Shown piece by piece: positions 22,242 through 33,719 of a stretch of DNA of 64,000 nucleotides (position 1 is its first letter; each line of letters starts with the position of its first letter). Below the pieces are notes generated by a model, which saw only the letters and a list, made by a program, of their open reading frames with translations, searched no databases and was not told the DNA's origin. This DNA comes from Bidens hawaiensis (lineage: Eukaryota; Streptophyta; Magnoliopsida; Asterales; Asteraceae): positions 186,001 to 250,000 of the forward strand of contig JAIQDT010001096.1 of the NCBI GenBank assembly GCA_021521415.1, in the 5' to 3' direction. A program made the position numbers and the translations under genes.

Positions 22242-24530
22242 ACTTTAGTTTTTTCTTTTTCTTTTTCTTTTAACTTCCTAAACCTGTGAAAAGCTTGAAA
22301 TTACTATTGCTACACCAAAGTTCTAACCAGAGATTCAAACTATCTATAGAGATCTAAGACACATATATCAGAAACTTAACATGGAAATCTAGCTTAATTT
22401 CATGCCTACGGGAAACTGGAAACTAGAAACTATCAACTATCTATCAGTTCTAATTTGCATTCCAATCTTTGCAACAGCCTCTTCAAATCCCAAACCTAAA
22501 CCTAATGTCCAAACAGCACATGTAAACACGATCGATAATTCCTTGAAATCGGTAATAAGAATGAGATTTGAAGTCCATTGTTTACTCAAGAAGATTAAGC
22601 CCAAAACCTGGAGTTATGTCAATGAAAAGTCAGTTAGCATTACTCTCTCGTAAGTATTAACATAATCAAATTTAACATCAAAAGAACTATATACACAGAT
22701 TTTCATGAAGTACAAAACAGTCTAATAGCATTGCAACAAAAGGAATTTCAAGTTCAACTTATCCTGATTTAACAATATCCATTTCCAAAAATCGAAAACA
22801 GAATCTGAACTTGCTAAGGTGTAAATATAGAAACAGATTCATAAACTGCACGATGCAACATACAAATTACTTCAAAAACTAAAGAAGCACAGGAATCCAT
22901 GTTGTCAATTTAACATTTCACACAGATAATCAAATTATCCTTATTAAAAATCTAATTTCTTCAAACTGAAACAAGACTCAAACTGAACTCAAATTCCACT
23001 CGGGCACGCCAAATTGAATAGCTTAACATTAAAATTAAACCTGGAATTACATTCAATGCAAAATCAGTTAATTTCATTCTCTACTAACGTAATCAAATTT
23101 AAGATCAAGCATCACATTCATCCAAGTCAAAAGATATCAAATAAACAAATATTATCACAACAAAAGGAATGTCAACTTTAACTTCTCCTGATTTAACAAT
23201 GTCCATTTCTAAACAATGAAAACAGAATCTGAACTGACAGTTTTCTGAATCCAACAACTAATACTAAGTGTCAACAAAGAAACAGATTCAACACTGCATG
23301 TTGAAACCTAAATACACAGATTTTCTAGTCAATTTAACATGTCACACAGATAATCAAAGCATCCTTATTTAAAACTTAATTTATGCAAATGAAAACATAC
23401 GAGATTCAAATCGAACTCAAATATCACTCTCTATAAGCATAATCAAATTAACATCAACCAACACATTTATCCAGGTGAAAAATATCAAATAAACTAATGC
23501 TAAGTGTGAATAAAAACCTAATTTCTGGACATTATTAATAATAATAATGACCTAATTTCTGCAGATTATTAATAATAAATACCTAATTTCTGCAGCTTAT
23601 TAATAATAAAGACCTAATTTCTGCAGATTGTTAACGTTTCACATAGATAATCAAAGCATCCTTGTTAAAAACCTAATTTCTGTAAACCAAATCACACGAG
23701 ACTAAAATTAAACTCAAACTGAACCTAATTTCTAGTCAATTTAATATTTCACACAGATAATCAAAGCATCCTTAATTAAAACCTAATTTCTGCAAACCGA
23801 ATCACACGAAACTCAAACTGAACTCAAAACTGAAACTAATTTCTAGTCAAATTAATATTTCACACAGATAATCAAAGCATCCTTAATTAAAACCTAATTT
23901 CTGCAAACCGAATCACACGAGACTCAAATTGAACTCAAAACTGAAACTAATTTCTAGCCAATTTAATATTTCACACAAATAATCAAAGCATCCATATTAT
24001 TAAAAACTAATTTCTGCAAACCGAATCATACGAGACTCAAATTGAACTTAATTTGTAGTCAAATTAACATTTCAAACAGATAATCAAAGCATCCATATTA
24101 TTAAAACCTAATTTCTGCATACCGAAACATACGAGACTCAAATTGAACTTAATTTCTGCAAATTAAAATGATACGAGACTCAAATTGAACCTAATTTCTG
24201 CAAATTAAATCATGCGAGACTCAAATTGAACTCAGAACTGAACCTAATATCTAGTCAATTCAACATTTCACACAGATAACCAAATCATCCTGATTAAAAA
24301 CCTAATTCCTGCAAATTAAACCATCGGAGACTCAAACTGAACTCAAATTCCAGTCGCGTACGTCAAATTGAATCACGTAACTCTCGTAACATCGAAATTA
24401 AAGTTGATACAAGCATAATCAACGCGCAAATGAAACGAAAAACAAAATGAATCGGAAAAGAGAAACAGAACGAACGAACGAACCAGTGGAGATAAGGATC
24501 ATGTAATTGCGATTGTGAATTAATAAACTG
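22242..24530 (-). other. Upstream region, probably 5'-UTR intron, of the Atos-like gene
   Basis: No coding signal. A pyrimidine-rich run and a possible acceptor lie close to the ATG. A possible donor (CCACTG|GTTCG on the minus strand) is near 24487, in a purine-rich leader-like stretch. If both are used, an intron of about 2.2 kb separates promoter and ATG. This is inference. Confidence 0.4.
23330..24310. repeat. Minisatellite, about 110-bp unit
   Basis: GATAATCAAAGCATCC recurs at 23349, 23646, 23756, 23867, about 23978, 24079 and, degenerate, 24275. Consecutive steps are 110-111 bp. Units share ACCTAATTTCTGCAAACCGA and CACACGAGACTCAAATTGAA. More degenerate copies extend left to about 22680. 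Confidence 0.88.
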
Positions 24531-27127
24531 GCTTTGGATTATGATTATTATTAATTATTGTTATAAGTTTGATATGATAATAATTAGGTTTGTTGTTGTT
24601 TTAATTTAGAGGGTTTTTATGAGGAATTGGGGAAGAAATAAAATGAAAATGAAATGAGAAGAATAAAAGGTGTCAAGATATTGGATTGGATTGGATTGAA
24701 TGAATCCCATGTGTGTGTGTAACATTTTGGCCGCCCCTGGTCTGGTAAATTATTATTATTATTATTATTATTATTAAGTCAATTTTAGTTTTTATTTTCT
24801 TTGCTATTATCCAGGTTCAATTAACTTAGACCCTACTTTTTTTAAACCGTGTTGGTAATCTCTCTCATAATATCTAAACAAGTATTTTTTAGGTAAAAAG
24901 TTAATCGTTCATACTTGTTTTGACGTTTCAGACCTGACTTACCCAGTAATATTATTAAAATGGAAACTGTTCGATTAATCTAGACCTTACTTTTTTCTTA
25001 AACCGCGTTTGCAATATCTCACGATATATGAGTGAGCTTTTTTGAGACTCGATGTCAACCGTTTGTACTTTTTGACGCTTCAGACCTGACTCGCCCAGTA
25101 ACATTATCAGAATGGAAAGTTGGAAACTAGTCATGTTTGAAATTTTGAGAACTAACTTATATTTTGTTTTGAATGTTTTACACTTTTACATCTAATTTTT
25201 GAATTGAGTATTTACGTATGAGAAATTATGGATTGGATGATCAGTGTTTTTCGACTGGTTACGATTTTTGTTCCTAAAAAAAAATAAGACACCGAGTTTA
25301 CTTTTTACTAAAAGAATATAAGACACCGAAATTAAAAAAGAGAAATTATGGATTGTCTATATGCTTTTTGAATTAAGATTTAAAAAAATATAAGACACCA
25401 GTTTACTTTTTACTAAAAGAATATAAGACACCGAAATTAAAAAAGAGAAATTATGGATTGTCTATATGCTTTTTGAATTAAGATTTAAACAAAAATAAGA
25501 CACCAGTTTACTTTTTACTAAAAGAATATAAATACAGAAAAATATGAACACCCTCAGGTCACTCTTTCCACCTCGGTCAAGTTTTCCGGCTAACCAATTT
25601 TTGTGATTGTTTTTACATAAATGAAAGTCTTTTATTTATTGTTTTGGGGTGTTGTTTTTCGTTTGTCATCTGCCTAAACATCATGAGTTGCTTTGAATTT
25701 TCGATTTACTAAAAACGTCATATTGTATACTTTGGTTGATGAGAAAACTCGTTTTTGAATCAAACCAAAACCCGTGCTAAATTCAATCGACACACTCTGA
25801 TCTGCAACAATAGACTTTGGGATTCTTGTTGGTATGGCCGTGTTTAATTGTAAGAGTGAAGCAATTAACTTGATTATTGAGGCTGTACGGACAAGCATAC
25901 ATTTAATGATTTAAGAAGTGGAAGCAATGTGACAAAAAAAAAATGTTTATTCTTATCTTTGTATCACACATTAGGACATGTAAGCATGTATTGAGACTGT
26001 CATACATTTCATTATATGATTGTTTTGATATCCTTTTGTAACCTAGTTTCTTCTTATATTACATAGAGTAAATATTCTTGTTATTGCTTTGACTCATTCC
26101 CCAAACTTTTGTTTCATGTGTTAACTAGATTTAACATGTATTTTTTTTTATTTCATGTTTAAGCTTATATGTATATAAAAAATTCAGAGACATAAAAATT
26201 TAAAACACATTATTTGCCAGAAAAATAAAATAAAGAGATTCTGTTTTTTTTTAAATAAAGATTTGGCAATCAATGATATATTTATTGGGTCGGCTATTTT
26301 TTTTTTTTTTTTCTTTCTATTATCCGAAATCAAAGGCTACAAAACAATGGACACACATGGTCCGCTATCCAAATCCACTGATTAGGATTAGGTCCTTTCA
26401 AATAAAATAACATATATCACTTTTATTTCATAAAGGGTATGAAAGCTTCAACCAAGTATTACTTTTTCTTAATGTTTTATGAGTTTATTCTGTTTTCACT
26501 AACAAAAAAAACCTCAAGTTGTGATGTGCATACAGTTCTATTTGTTACATTTTGTGGTGTGTATATATTCATGTGATTTTAAAAGAGTTTAAACTAGAAC
26601 CGTTTTTTATTTATCCGAGTAACTTTTCAGTTTACTCACGTCCCATCTCACCCAATCACGCCGAACTTCAAAATTTTTCTCGCATCCACCATCATTAAAT
26701 ATAAAAGAACTTTAGAGCTAGACATGTTTCGGTTAGAGCTATCCATGATAGACAATCTCCTAGTAAGTTTTTCATGTTGGCAATATTCGAAAACAAATAT
26801 ATAAGTAGCTTAACATGCATCATTAGTGAGTGAGTATAGAAGGTTTGACGTGATAAATGATGTTTTGTTCTGTATTGGTCACAATCATATAACAAACCTT
26901 ATCGAGTATGATGAGAGTATGATGAGCCTCGAGAGTTTTAACTTGTAACATGTTATGATAATCTATATTTTTCTTTTATGTTTCACATGAGAGATATTGA
27001 GCCATAATGCCATATGAGTTATGAGATGCCCGTTTCAATGATCATCGTGTCTTGAACTTAATGACTGTAGATGAGGGAAGAACTCTACAGTTAAATATGT
27101 CAATCAAAAGAAACGTGTAAGTTTCTA
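24531..27127. other. Gene-free stretch
   Basis: AT-rich DNA with an (ATT)n tract at about 24750-24776 and a duplicated block of about 105 bp (AGAATATAAGACACCGAA at 25313 and 25418, with a third partial copy near 25520). The phrase TTTTTGACGCTTCAGACCTGACT is part of a second imperfect duplication (24913-24950 and 25070-25105). No gene is recognised. Confidence 0.55.
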
Positions 27128-27130
27128 TTA

Positions 27131-27436
27131 GACTGGTCACTATGGTGAGGGGCTTCGAAGCCCCTCCACCGTGACACGTCACCGCCACGTAAGCAACGAG
27201 GGGCATCGAAGCCCGCCCCGCTATGGTTTAAGGCCCCCAAAGACGCCCCTATATATATATATATGTATGCATATGTATGTATGTGTGTGAGAGGGGGACC
27301 CACATTCACCATCAACCGTGCCGGCCGTTGGAACAACCTTTCCATCGGCGCCCCTAATTGGACGGAGCCCCACAATGGTGTTCGGAGCCCACCGCGCCCG
27401 AAAAAGGGGGCCAACGGCGCCCCATTGCAAAGAGTC
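27131..27436. mobile_element. GC-rich PIF/Harbinger-like MITE
   Basis: A 306-bp GC-rich block beginning GACTGGTCACTATGG and ending CCATTGCAAAGAGTC (weakly inverted), bordered by TTA at 27128-27130 and 27437-27439. Inside are a GGGGCTTCGAAGCCCC palindrome and an (AT)n run. It resembles the block at 13348-13651. Confidence 0.5.
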
Positions 27437-27767
27437 TTAGACAAAACACATAATATTATTTGGTAACAAATGATTAAAGGAAACTTAAAATTTTTCTTAA
27501 TGTTAAAATATGAAAGAAAATGTTTATTAAACAATTTTGGTGTTACAGAGAAGATATGGGAGGAAGCAACAAAATCAAATTCAGAGATTGCTTTGAAAAG
27601 AGAGAAAGGATTTGTTAATTTAATTTGATAAATAAAAAATAAATAAATACAATAAAAATGGGTAAAGTATTGTCTGTTATATAAGCAACAGGAGACGTGT
27701 TCAATAAAAATGGGTAAAGTATTTGCCCAGTCGTTGATTCACATATTCTTCTTTTTGGTATGCGCAC
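27437..27767. other. Short gene-free stretch
   Basis: AT-rich; AATGGGTAAAGTATT occurs twice (27656 and 27708). Nothing else seen. Confidence 0.4.
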
Positions 27768-28173
27768 TGTAGGGGTATGGTACTAAACCCGGCTTACGAC
27801 CTTAATTTATTATGTTTGGCTTATTTTATTATATGGACTAATACAATATTATTGGGCTGAGGGGGTTTTGTGGAGGTAACCCTAAATGGGCTAGGCCCAT
27901 TAGGGTACCATGATGGTGGCCATGAGGCTCTCTATATAAGGAGGTCTCCACCTTCTTATTAAAAGGGTCATGCTCAGTAAGAGCTGCCATCATATCATTT
28001 TTATGTCTGTAAACAAGAGATCCTCGAGATTTCTTAGCAGTCACCTCCACACCCCCAAAAAGCCATTGCAGATCTCAAGCTAGCCGGAGAAGAAGATCAA
28101 GGTGCAGCTCGTTCATCCCGAAGACCCGGGAACATCGTCATGGATCAGGTCAGATTCATCTCATGTTTCTACA
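27768..28173 (+). repeat. 5' LTR of the 5.8-kb element
   Basis: TG..CA ends. A core promoter-like CTATATAAGGAGG is near 27931-27943, so transcription would start about 27965. Confidence 0.92.
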
Positions 28174-28192
28174 TTGGCGCCATCCGTGGGAC
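28174..28192 (+). other. Primer-binding site
   Basis: TTGGCGCCATCCGTGGGAC directly follows the LTR. It shares the TGGCGCCATCCGTG core with the minus-strand element's PBS. Confidence 0.88.
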
Positions 28193-28599
28193 GGCAACGA
28201 GCTACCCTTCGATTTTCGTCTCGGTTCTCGGATCTGTTCACCCATTATTCAGATCTGTTCATCCATTTTCTCCCAAGAAAAATCCAGATCTGGAAGTTTA
28301 CAGAAAGATGCTTCAAGACTTGTTCTATTAAAGCTCAAAAAGATCCATAGATCTAAAAGATGCTTCCAGATCTGTGTTTCTGGAGTAACGCAGATCTGCG
28401 TTCACACGCAATGGGTGTCGGATCCAAATCTGATTTTTCAGTGTTCAATGCTGGAATAAGTTCTAGATCTATGGCCACAAAGCAAAAATTGGGAGCAAAA
28501 AGGAATGCACAGAAGAATAACAGGCTGTGTACATCGGTGCTCCTCCATCACCACTAGAGCAACTAAAGTTAACAGTCTCGGAGAAACTCCGCCACCGCG

Positions 28600-29115
28600 G
28601 AAACCACCATGTGGGTTTTGCGCAAAAGACTGCCACCATGTGGGTCTTGCGCAGAAGACCGCCACCATGCATGCTCGCCAGCGGGTCACCATTCCGCCGA
28701 TATGCGTGAGCGCCCGCGGAAACCACCGAGGAAACCACCATGTGGGTTTTGCGCAAAAGACTGCCACCGTGCATGTTCGCCAGCGGGTCACCATTCCGCC
28801 GCCATGCACGCGCGCCCGCGGATCCTCACTCCGCAGCCATGCATGCGCGCCCGCGGAAACCACCATGTGAGTTCGAAAGACGACTCCATGCTTTTGGCTT
28901 TACGTAGAAGACTCCAACGCCATGCATGTGCGCGCAACCCTCTACCATGCTTGTGCGCAACTCGCCGCCATGCATGCGCACGCAACTCTCCGCCATGCAC
29001 GCGCGCCCGCGAGTCACCACTCCGCCGCCGTGCATGCGCACTGCCAAGGATCAAGCTTCGCCACCATGCATGCATGCCCGCGAGTCACGACTCCGCCGCC
29101 ATGCATGTGCGAGCC
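28600..29115. repeat. GC-rich short-repeat block A
   Basis: Many copies of a unit of roughly 35-45 bp built from CCGCCATGCATGCGCGCCCG and CGGGTCACCATTC-like segments, plus a direct repeat of GAAACCACCATGTGGGTTTT. It would read His/Arg/Pro/Cys-rich in several frames on both strands, so it is repeat sequence and not protein. Confidence 0.85.
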
Positions 29116-29679
29116 TGATTTTAATTTTGCATACATGTTTCACACTTCCCTTTATTAATTTGAGCAATATGACAACATTGTATTTATATCAAACTAAAAA
29201 TAAAACGAAGTAAAACATACATGCGCGAGCTTCAAGCTCAGACGCGTTGACGAGTTTTAACTCTAAAACGTCAGGGCCTTAGCCCGATAATATGAGCCTT
29301 AGCTCAAATTACTCATATCATCCATCCTACGTATTGCGCAGCTGGACCATAAAATACCTAAGCACAACTAAGGCAAAGCACATGCCAAAGCATAGTTGTT
29401 AAGGTTTCAGGTCGGGGCCGCGCATGGGATTATAATGGATATAGGCAGAGTAACACATACTGACACGTAAAGGCTAAAAAAACTCATTCATAATTCCCTA
29501 TAATAAATGCGCGATAACGTCGCGCAAAAGAGGAATAATGAAATGCCAAGGCACGTGTCAGCATATTCAAAATATCGCAAAATAACTTGAAATATGACAA
29601 CTGTTAAGGAGTAAGTAAAAATAATTTCCTTACAACCTTGTTCAAATTTCAATGTGTAAGCATACCTTATAGCACACGC

Positions 29680-30080
29680 GCGCGCCATCACGCATGCGCC
29701 ACCGCGGTTCGATACTCCGCCACCACGCATGCGCCACCGCGGTTCGATACACCGCCATCACGCATGCGCCACCGCGATTCAATACTTCGCCACCACGCAT
29801 GCGCCACCGCGGTTCAGTACATCGCCATGAAGCAGCAGCGCGTCGCCGCGGATCACGATGCGCCGTCACGGGTCAATACTCCGCCACCATACATGCGCAC
29901 AGTCGCGGATTAACATTCCGTCAACATTCACGTGCCACGACAAGTGAACCTCGCCACCGCGTAAAGTCATTGCGCCACCACGCGTACACGCCACCGCGGG
30001 TAACCATTTGGCCGCCATGATGCATGCCACCATGCATGAGTTTCACCGCTATGAAGCAGCAGCGCGCCATCACGTATGCG
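29680..30080. repeat. GC-rich short-repeat block B
   Basis: About eight copies of a 31-bp-scale unit with ACGCATGCGCCACCGCGGTT followed by CRATACWCCGCC. Later copies are more degenerate. It is related in style to the blocks at 28600 and 31425. Confidence 0.85.
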
Positions 30081-30375
30081 CGCTGGCGCCGAGCACACGA
30101 AAGGTCTGAACGTCTCTGATGCATGTCAACACCAACCAACCACATGCATTGACGATTTCATTTTAACCAAAGGGATGGAATTTCGCGCAACGCGCGTACA
30201 ATAAGAGAAAAAGAAAAAAAACAAGCCCTATTAAAAAAACAAACTATTAAGTCTAATATCTATCTTACCTCGCTCGCGCGAGACAAGACACACATTAGAC
30301 TGGGGGGGCTTGAAGGGGTATGCACCCGCCTTAACATCGAACGGGGCGGGTCAACCTACAAGATATAGATAAGAG

Positions 30376-30800
30376 GCTTGAAATCAGGATGTCATGAAGA
30401 CACAAAGCCAAAACCTATGCGCGTGGTGCATATCACATGCTCACGCATCGCATCTGTGCGTGGCACATCACATGTTCACGCGTCACATATGCTCAGGCAT
30501 CACATGCTCACGCATATCACATCTGCGCGTGGCGCATATCACATATGCTCACGCATATCACATATGCTCACGCATCACAGGCTTGAAATCAGGATGTCAT
30601 GAAGACACAAAGCCAAAACCTATGCGCGTGGTGCATATCACATGCTCACGCATCGCATCTGTGCGTGGCACATCACATGTTCACGCGTCACATATGCTCA
30701 GGCGTCACATGCTCACGCGTATCACATCTGCGCGTGGCGCATATCACAGGCTCACGCATCACATATGCTCACGCATATCACATCTGTGCATGAGAATAAA
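30376..30800. repeat. 205-bp tandem duplication with nested CATATGCTCACGCAT repeats
   Basis: GCTTGAAATCAGGATGTCAT starts at 30376 and again at 30581, and the following ~200 bp are almost the same. Within each copy short words such as CATATGCTCACGCATCACA recur many times. Confidence 0.9.
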
Positions 30801-30989
30801 GAGGACCTCGCGCATCCCCAGGATAAGAGCATATCACATATGCACACAACCAACCACGTCCTTGTCCAAATCAGGATAAGGACAACCATGATTGTGCTCA
30901 TCAGACAACCTTCCAGAAGGTATCTTTTAAGGAATAAAGAATATGCTGATGTTGACAGCTGCCAATGAAGGGTAGACAACTCAGCAAAG

Positions 30990-31019
30990 CCCATGTGCCA
31001 CCACGTGATGGCACATGGG
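30990..31019. promoter_or_regulatory. 30-bp near-perfect palindrome with CACGTG-like core
   Basis: CCCATGTGCCA and TGGCACATGGG are exact inverted copies around CCACGTGA, a G-box-like core. It lies about 165 bp upstream of the TATA of the internal LTR-like block, so it may be an enhancer of that promoter (inference). Confidence 0.5.
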
Positions 31020-31424
31020 TCAGGTGAAATACCTTGGTCAGAGAATAATCAATGAAAAAGCACCATGTGTCCCAAGTACACGTGGCGCGAAGCGATAGAA
31101 GGAGGCCAAAAATGCCCTAATTGGGTCTGAGCCCAGTCATTGGAAACCCTAATACTATAAATACCACACCGCCTCCACAGGTGGAGCCAGGCAAGAAAAT
31201 ATATTCTAAGTCCTTTACTCATTTACACAGCACACCGCCATCATACTTGCGGATCACCACTACGCAATCACGTCACAAAAGAACACTGAGCCACATGCGT
31301 GGGCGTCGTCGCGGAACAACACCGCGTCATAATGGATGGGCGCCTCCAAAAGTTTGGTTTCTTACATCCGCATCACTGTTCAAGTGGGAGGATGACTCCA
31401 TACCTTGGTTCTATGCAAAGACTC

Positions 31425-31770
31425 CACTGCCATGCACCCGCGCCCGCGAGTCATCACTCCGCCGCCATGCATGCACCCACGGATCACTCCGGCGCCATGC
31501 AAGTGCGCTGCGGACGAACTCTCCCGGCCATGCATGTGCCGCATCGGAGGAACACCCCGACGCCATGCATGCGCAGTGCTGAGGGTCAAGACTAACGCCA
31601 TGCATGCGCGCTCAACTCGCCGCCATGCATGCGCGCTCAACTCGCCGCCATGCATGCGCGCTCAACTTTCAGCCGCCATGCATACGCGCCCGCGGATCAC
31701 CACTCCGCCGCCATGCATACGCGACCTTGGATCACCACTCCGCCCCCATGTATGTGCGCACCGCAGATTA
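31425..31770. repeat. GC-rich short-repeat block C
   Basis: More copies of CGCCATGCATGCGCGCTCAA and CGGATCACCACTCCGCC, matching block A. It follows the internal LTR-like block just as block A follows the 5' LTR. Confidence 0.85.
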
Positions 31771-32539
31771 ACACTTCGTTAGACCAAGACCGATCACTAA
31801 AGAACGCATACATCTTCGCAATACAACTTTTTAAAATCGGCAAACTGGGGCGGAGGTCTTATTCTGCTCCGACACGTATAACAAGAAAACCTTCCTCGAT
31901 CTGAAAGAATTCTCGAGTCAGAGGCACGGAACACTCATGTCGAAGCGTGGAATTCTCATGGCAAAGCAAAAACAATCCTCGCGGCAAAATCCCAGAACGC
32001 TAACAATAGCACATGCTTGGTTACAAATTCCACAAGTAAGTGAATTACTTCACAAGTTTTTTACAAAACCTAAAACTTTTTGCCTATATTGATTTTGGTT
32101 TAACAATCAAAATAAAACAAAACGAAAAGTATGAGTATATAAGATTTGCATGAAATGGCACAAAAAGTTGTGCTTATATTAATGCAGAACACACAGCTAT
32201 GCACCAAACACTAGGTTGGGCACACCTCATAATTTGCCTAAGGATGGAAGACATCCTAATCATAGGTTGGGAATCCTCATAAACCCATACGGCTACACGT
32301 CATACTTAAAGGTTGGGAATCCTCATAAACCCAAACGGCCATGCGCCAATTTTATATGTTTTTGCAGGTTCGGCTACGAGCCGCACGAGCACCTATGACA
32401 TTATTATTATTATTATCTGGCCGTTTGTGCCTCCATTATTATTTTGAAAACAAGCCGGGATAGTCATCCCGCGTAGAAGAGGCCCCTGTGGGCCAGTCAT
32501 TATCATCATATTATAGCTAAAAAGCCACAAGCTTCATTA

Positions 32540-32990
32540 TTTTTATAGCTCGTAAGCTGCCTCGCGCGCAAGTCGCATTACATTATTATCGAGATGCGCA
32601 CTCTATCTTTTATCAGGCCCCGCGCCACTATTGTTATGATGCGTGCTTTATCTTATTCATGCCAGTACACCATCATTACTTTATAGAGAAAACATTCGCT
32701 TCATGTCAATGATTTCATCCCTGCTGTACATGCATGTGCCTCAGGCAGTGTAGAGAAATCATTAGCTTCTAGTCTTTGCTTCACATCAGTGTATAACGAC
32801 TTCATTATTTTATAGCTCGTAAGTCGCCTCACGCGCAATCTTCATTATTTTATAGCTCGTAAGTCGCCTCGCGCGCAAGCTTCATTATTTTTATAGCTCG
32901 TAAGCTGCCTCGCGCGCAAGTCGCATTACATTATTATCGAGATGCGCACTCTATCTTTTATCAGGCCCCTCGCCACTATTGTTATGATGC
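32540..32990. repeat. 348-bp-spaced direct repeat
   Basis: CGTAAGCTGCCTCGCGCGCA followed by a shared run through ATTATCGAGATGCGCACTC occurs at 32551 and 32899. Shorter TTTTATAGCTCGTAAG copies lie between. Confidence 0.85.
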
Positions 32991-33190
32991 GTGCTATATC
33001 TTATTCATGCCAGTGCACCATCATTAACATAAGGATCACAACATGTCACCATCATGGAGAAAACCTCTCAAAACTCAAAGACAATAAAAACAAGGCCAAA
33101 GAAAGGGGAAAAAACCGCCTCATATCCTAACACACCTTATGAAGTCCAGCGCTCCACCTAAACGCTTGCACGCCTAGGAGCAACACTAGA

Positions 33191-33201
33191 CTTGGGGGGC
33201 T
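33191..33201 (+). other. Polypurine tract
   Basis: CTTGGGGGGCT immediately upstream of the 3' LTR. Confidence 0.75.
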
Positions 33202-33607
33202 TGTAGGGGTATGGTACTAAACCCGGCTTACGACCTTAATTTATTATGTTTGGCTTATTTTATTATATGGACTAATACAATATTATTGGGCTGAGGGGGT
33301 TTTGTGGAGGTAACCCTAAATGGGCTAGGCCCATTAGGGTACCATGATGGTGGCCATGAGGCTCTCTATATAAGGAGGTCTCCACATTCTTATTAAAAGG
33401 GTCATGCTCAGTAAGAGCTGCCATCATATCATTTTTGTGTCTGTAAACAAGAGATCCTCGAGATTTCTTAGCAGTCACCTCCACACCCCCAAAAAGCCAT
33501 TGCAGATCTCAAGCTAGCCGGAGAAGAAGATCAAGGCGCAGCTCGTTCATCCCGAAGACCCGGGAACATCGTCATGGATCAGGTCAGATTCATCTCATGT
33601 TTCTACA
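33202..33607 (+). repeat. 3' LTR of the 5.8-kb element
   Basis: Same length as 27768-28173, with about three differences seen. It is followed by the CGCAC target duplication. Confidence 0.92.
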
Positions 33608-33719
33608 CGCACCATTCTTATTTCTATGTGGTAAAAGTTTATATAACTCTGGTTTTAAAAACCGTATCACACACGAGATGTTCTAAATAATTAAGTTAAA
33701 AACAAAGCAATACATAACG

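Larger units (their letters stand above)
30313..31367 (+). repeat. LTR-like block inside the element
   Basis: It is preceded by a PPT-like CTGGGGGGGCT and starts TGAAGGGGTATG, much like the true PPT/LTR junction at 33191-33213. It contains ACCCTAATACTATAAATACC (TATA near 31157) and ends around TTTCTTACA. It is therefore a diverged LTR lying in the middle of the element. Its right border is less certain than its left. Confidence 0.5.
27768..33607 (+). mobile_element. Complete non-coding (LARD-like) LTR retrotransposon
   Basis: Direct repeats of 406 bp (27768-28173 and 33202-33607) begin TGTAGGGG and end TTTCTACA. They are flanked by the exact target duplication CGCAC (27763-27767 and 33608-33612). 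A PBS follows the left LTR at once and a PPT (CTTGGGGGGCT) precedes the right LTR, so it is plus-oriented. I see about three differences between LTRs, so insertion is recent. The 5.0-kb interior has no Gag, protease, integrase or reverse transcriptase. It is unusually GC-rich in blocks of CCGCCATGCATGCGCGCC repeats and contains a second LTR-like block at about 30313-31367. It must be mobilised by proteins made elsewhere. Confidence 0.93.

Noticed and set aside
28469..31904. Many His/Arg/Pro/Cys-rich open frames
   Set aside because: They come from the GC-rich short repeats inside the LTR element, which leave several frames open on both strands.
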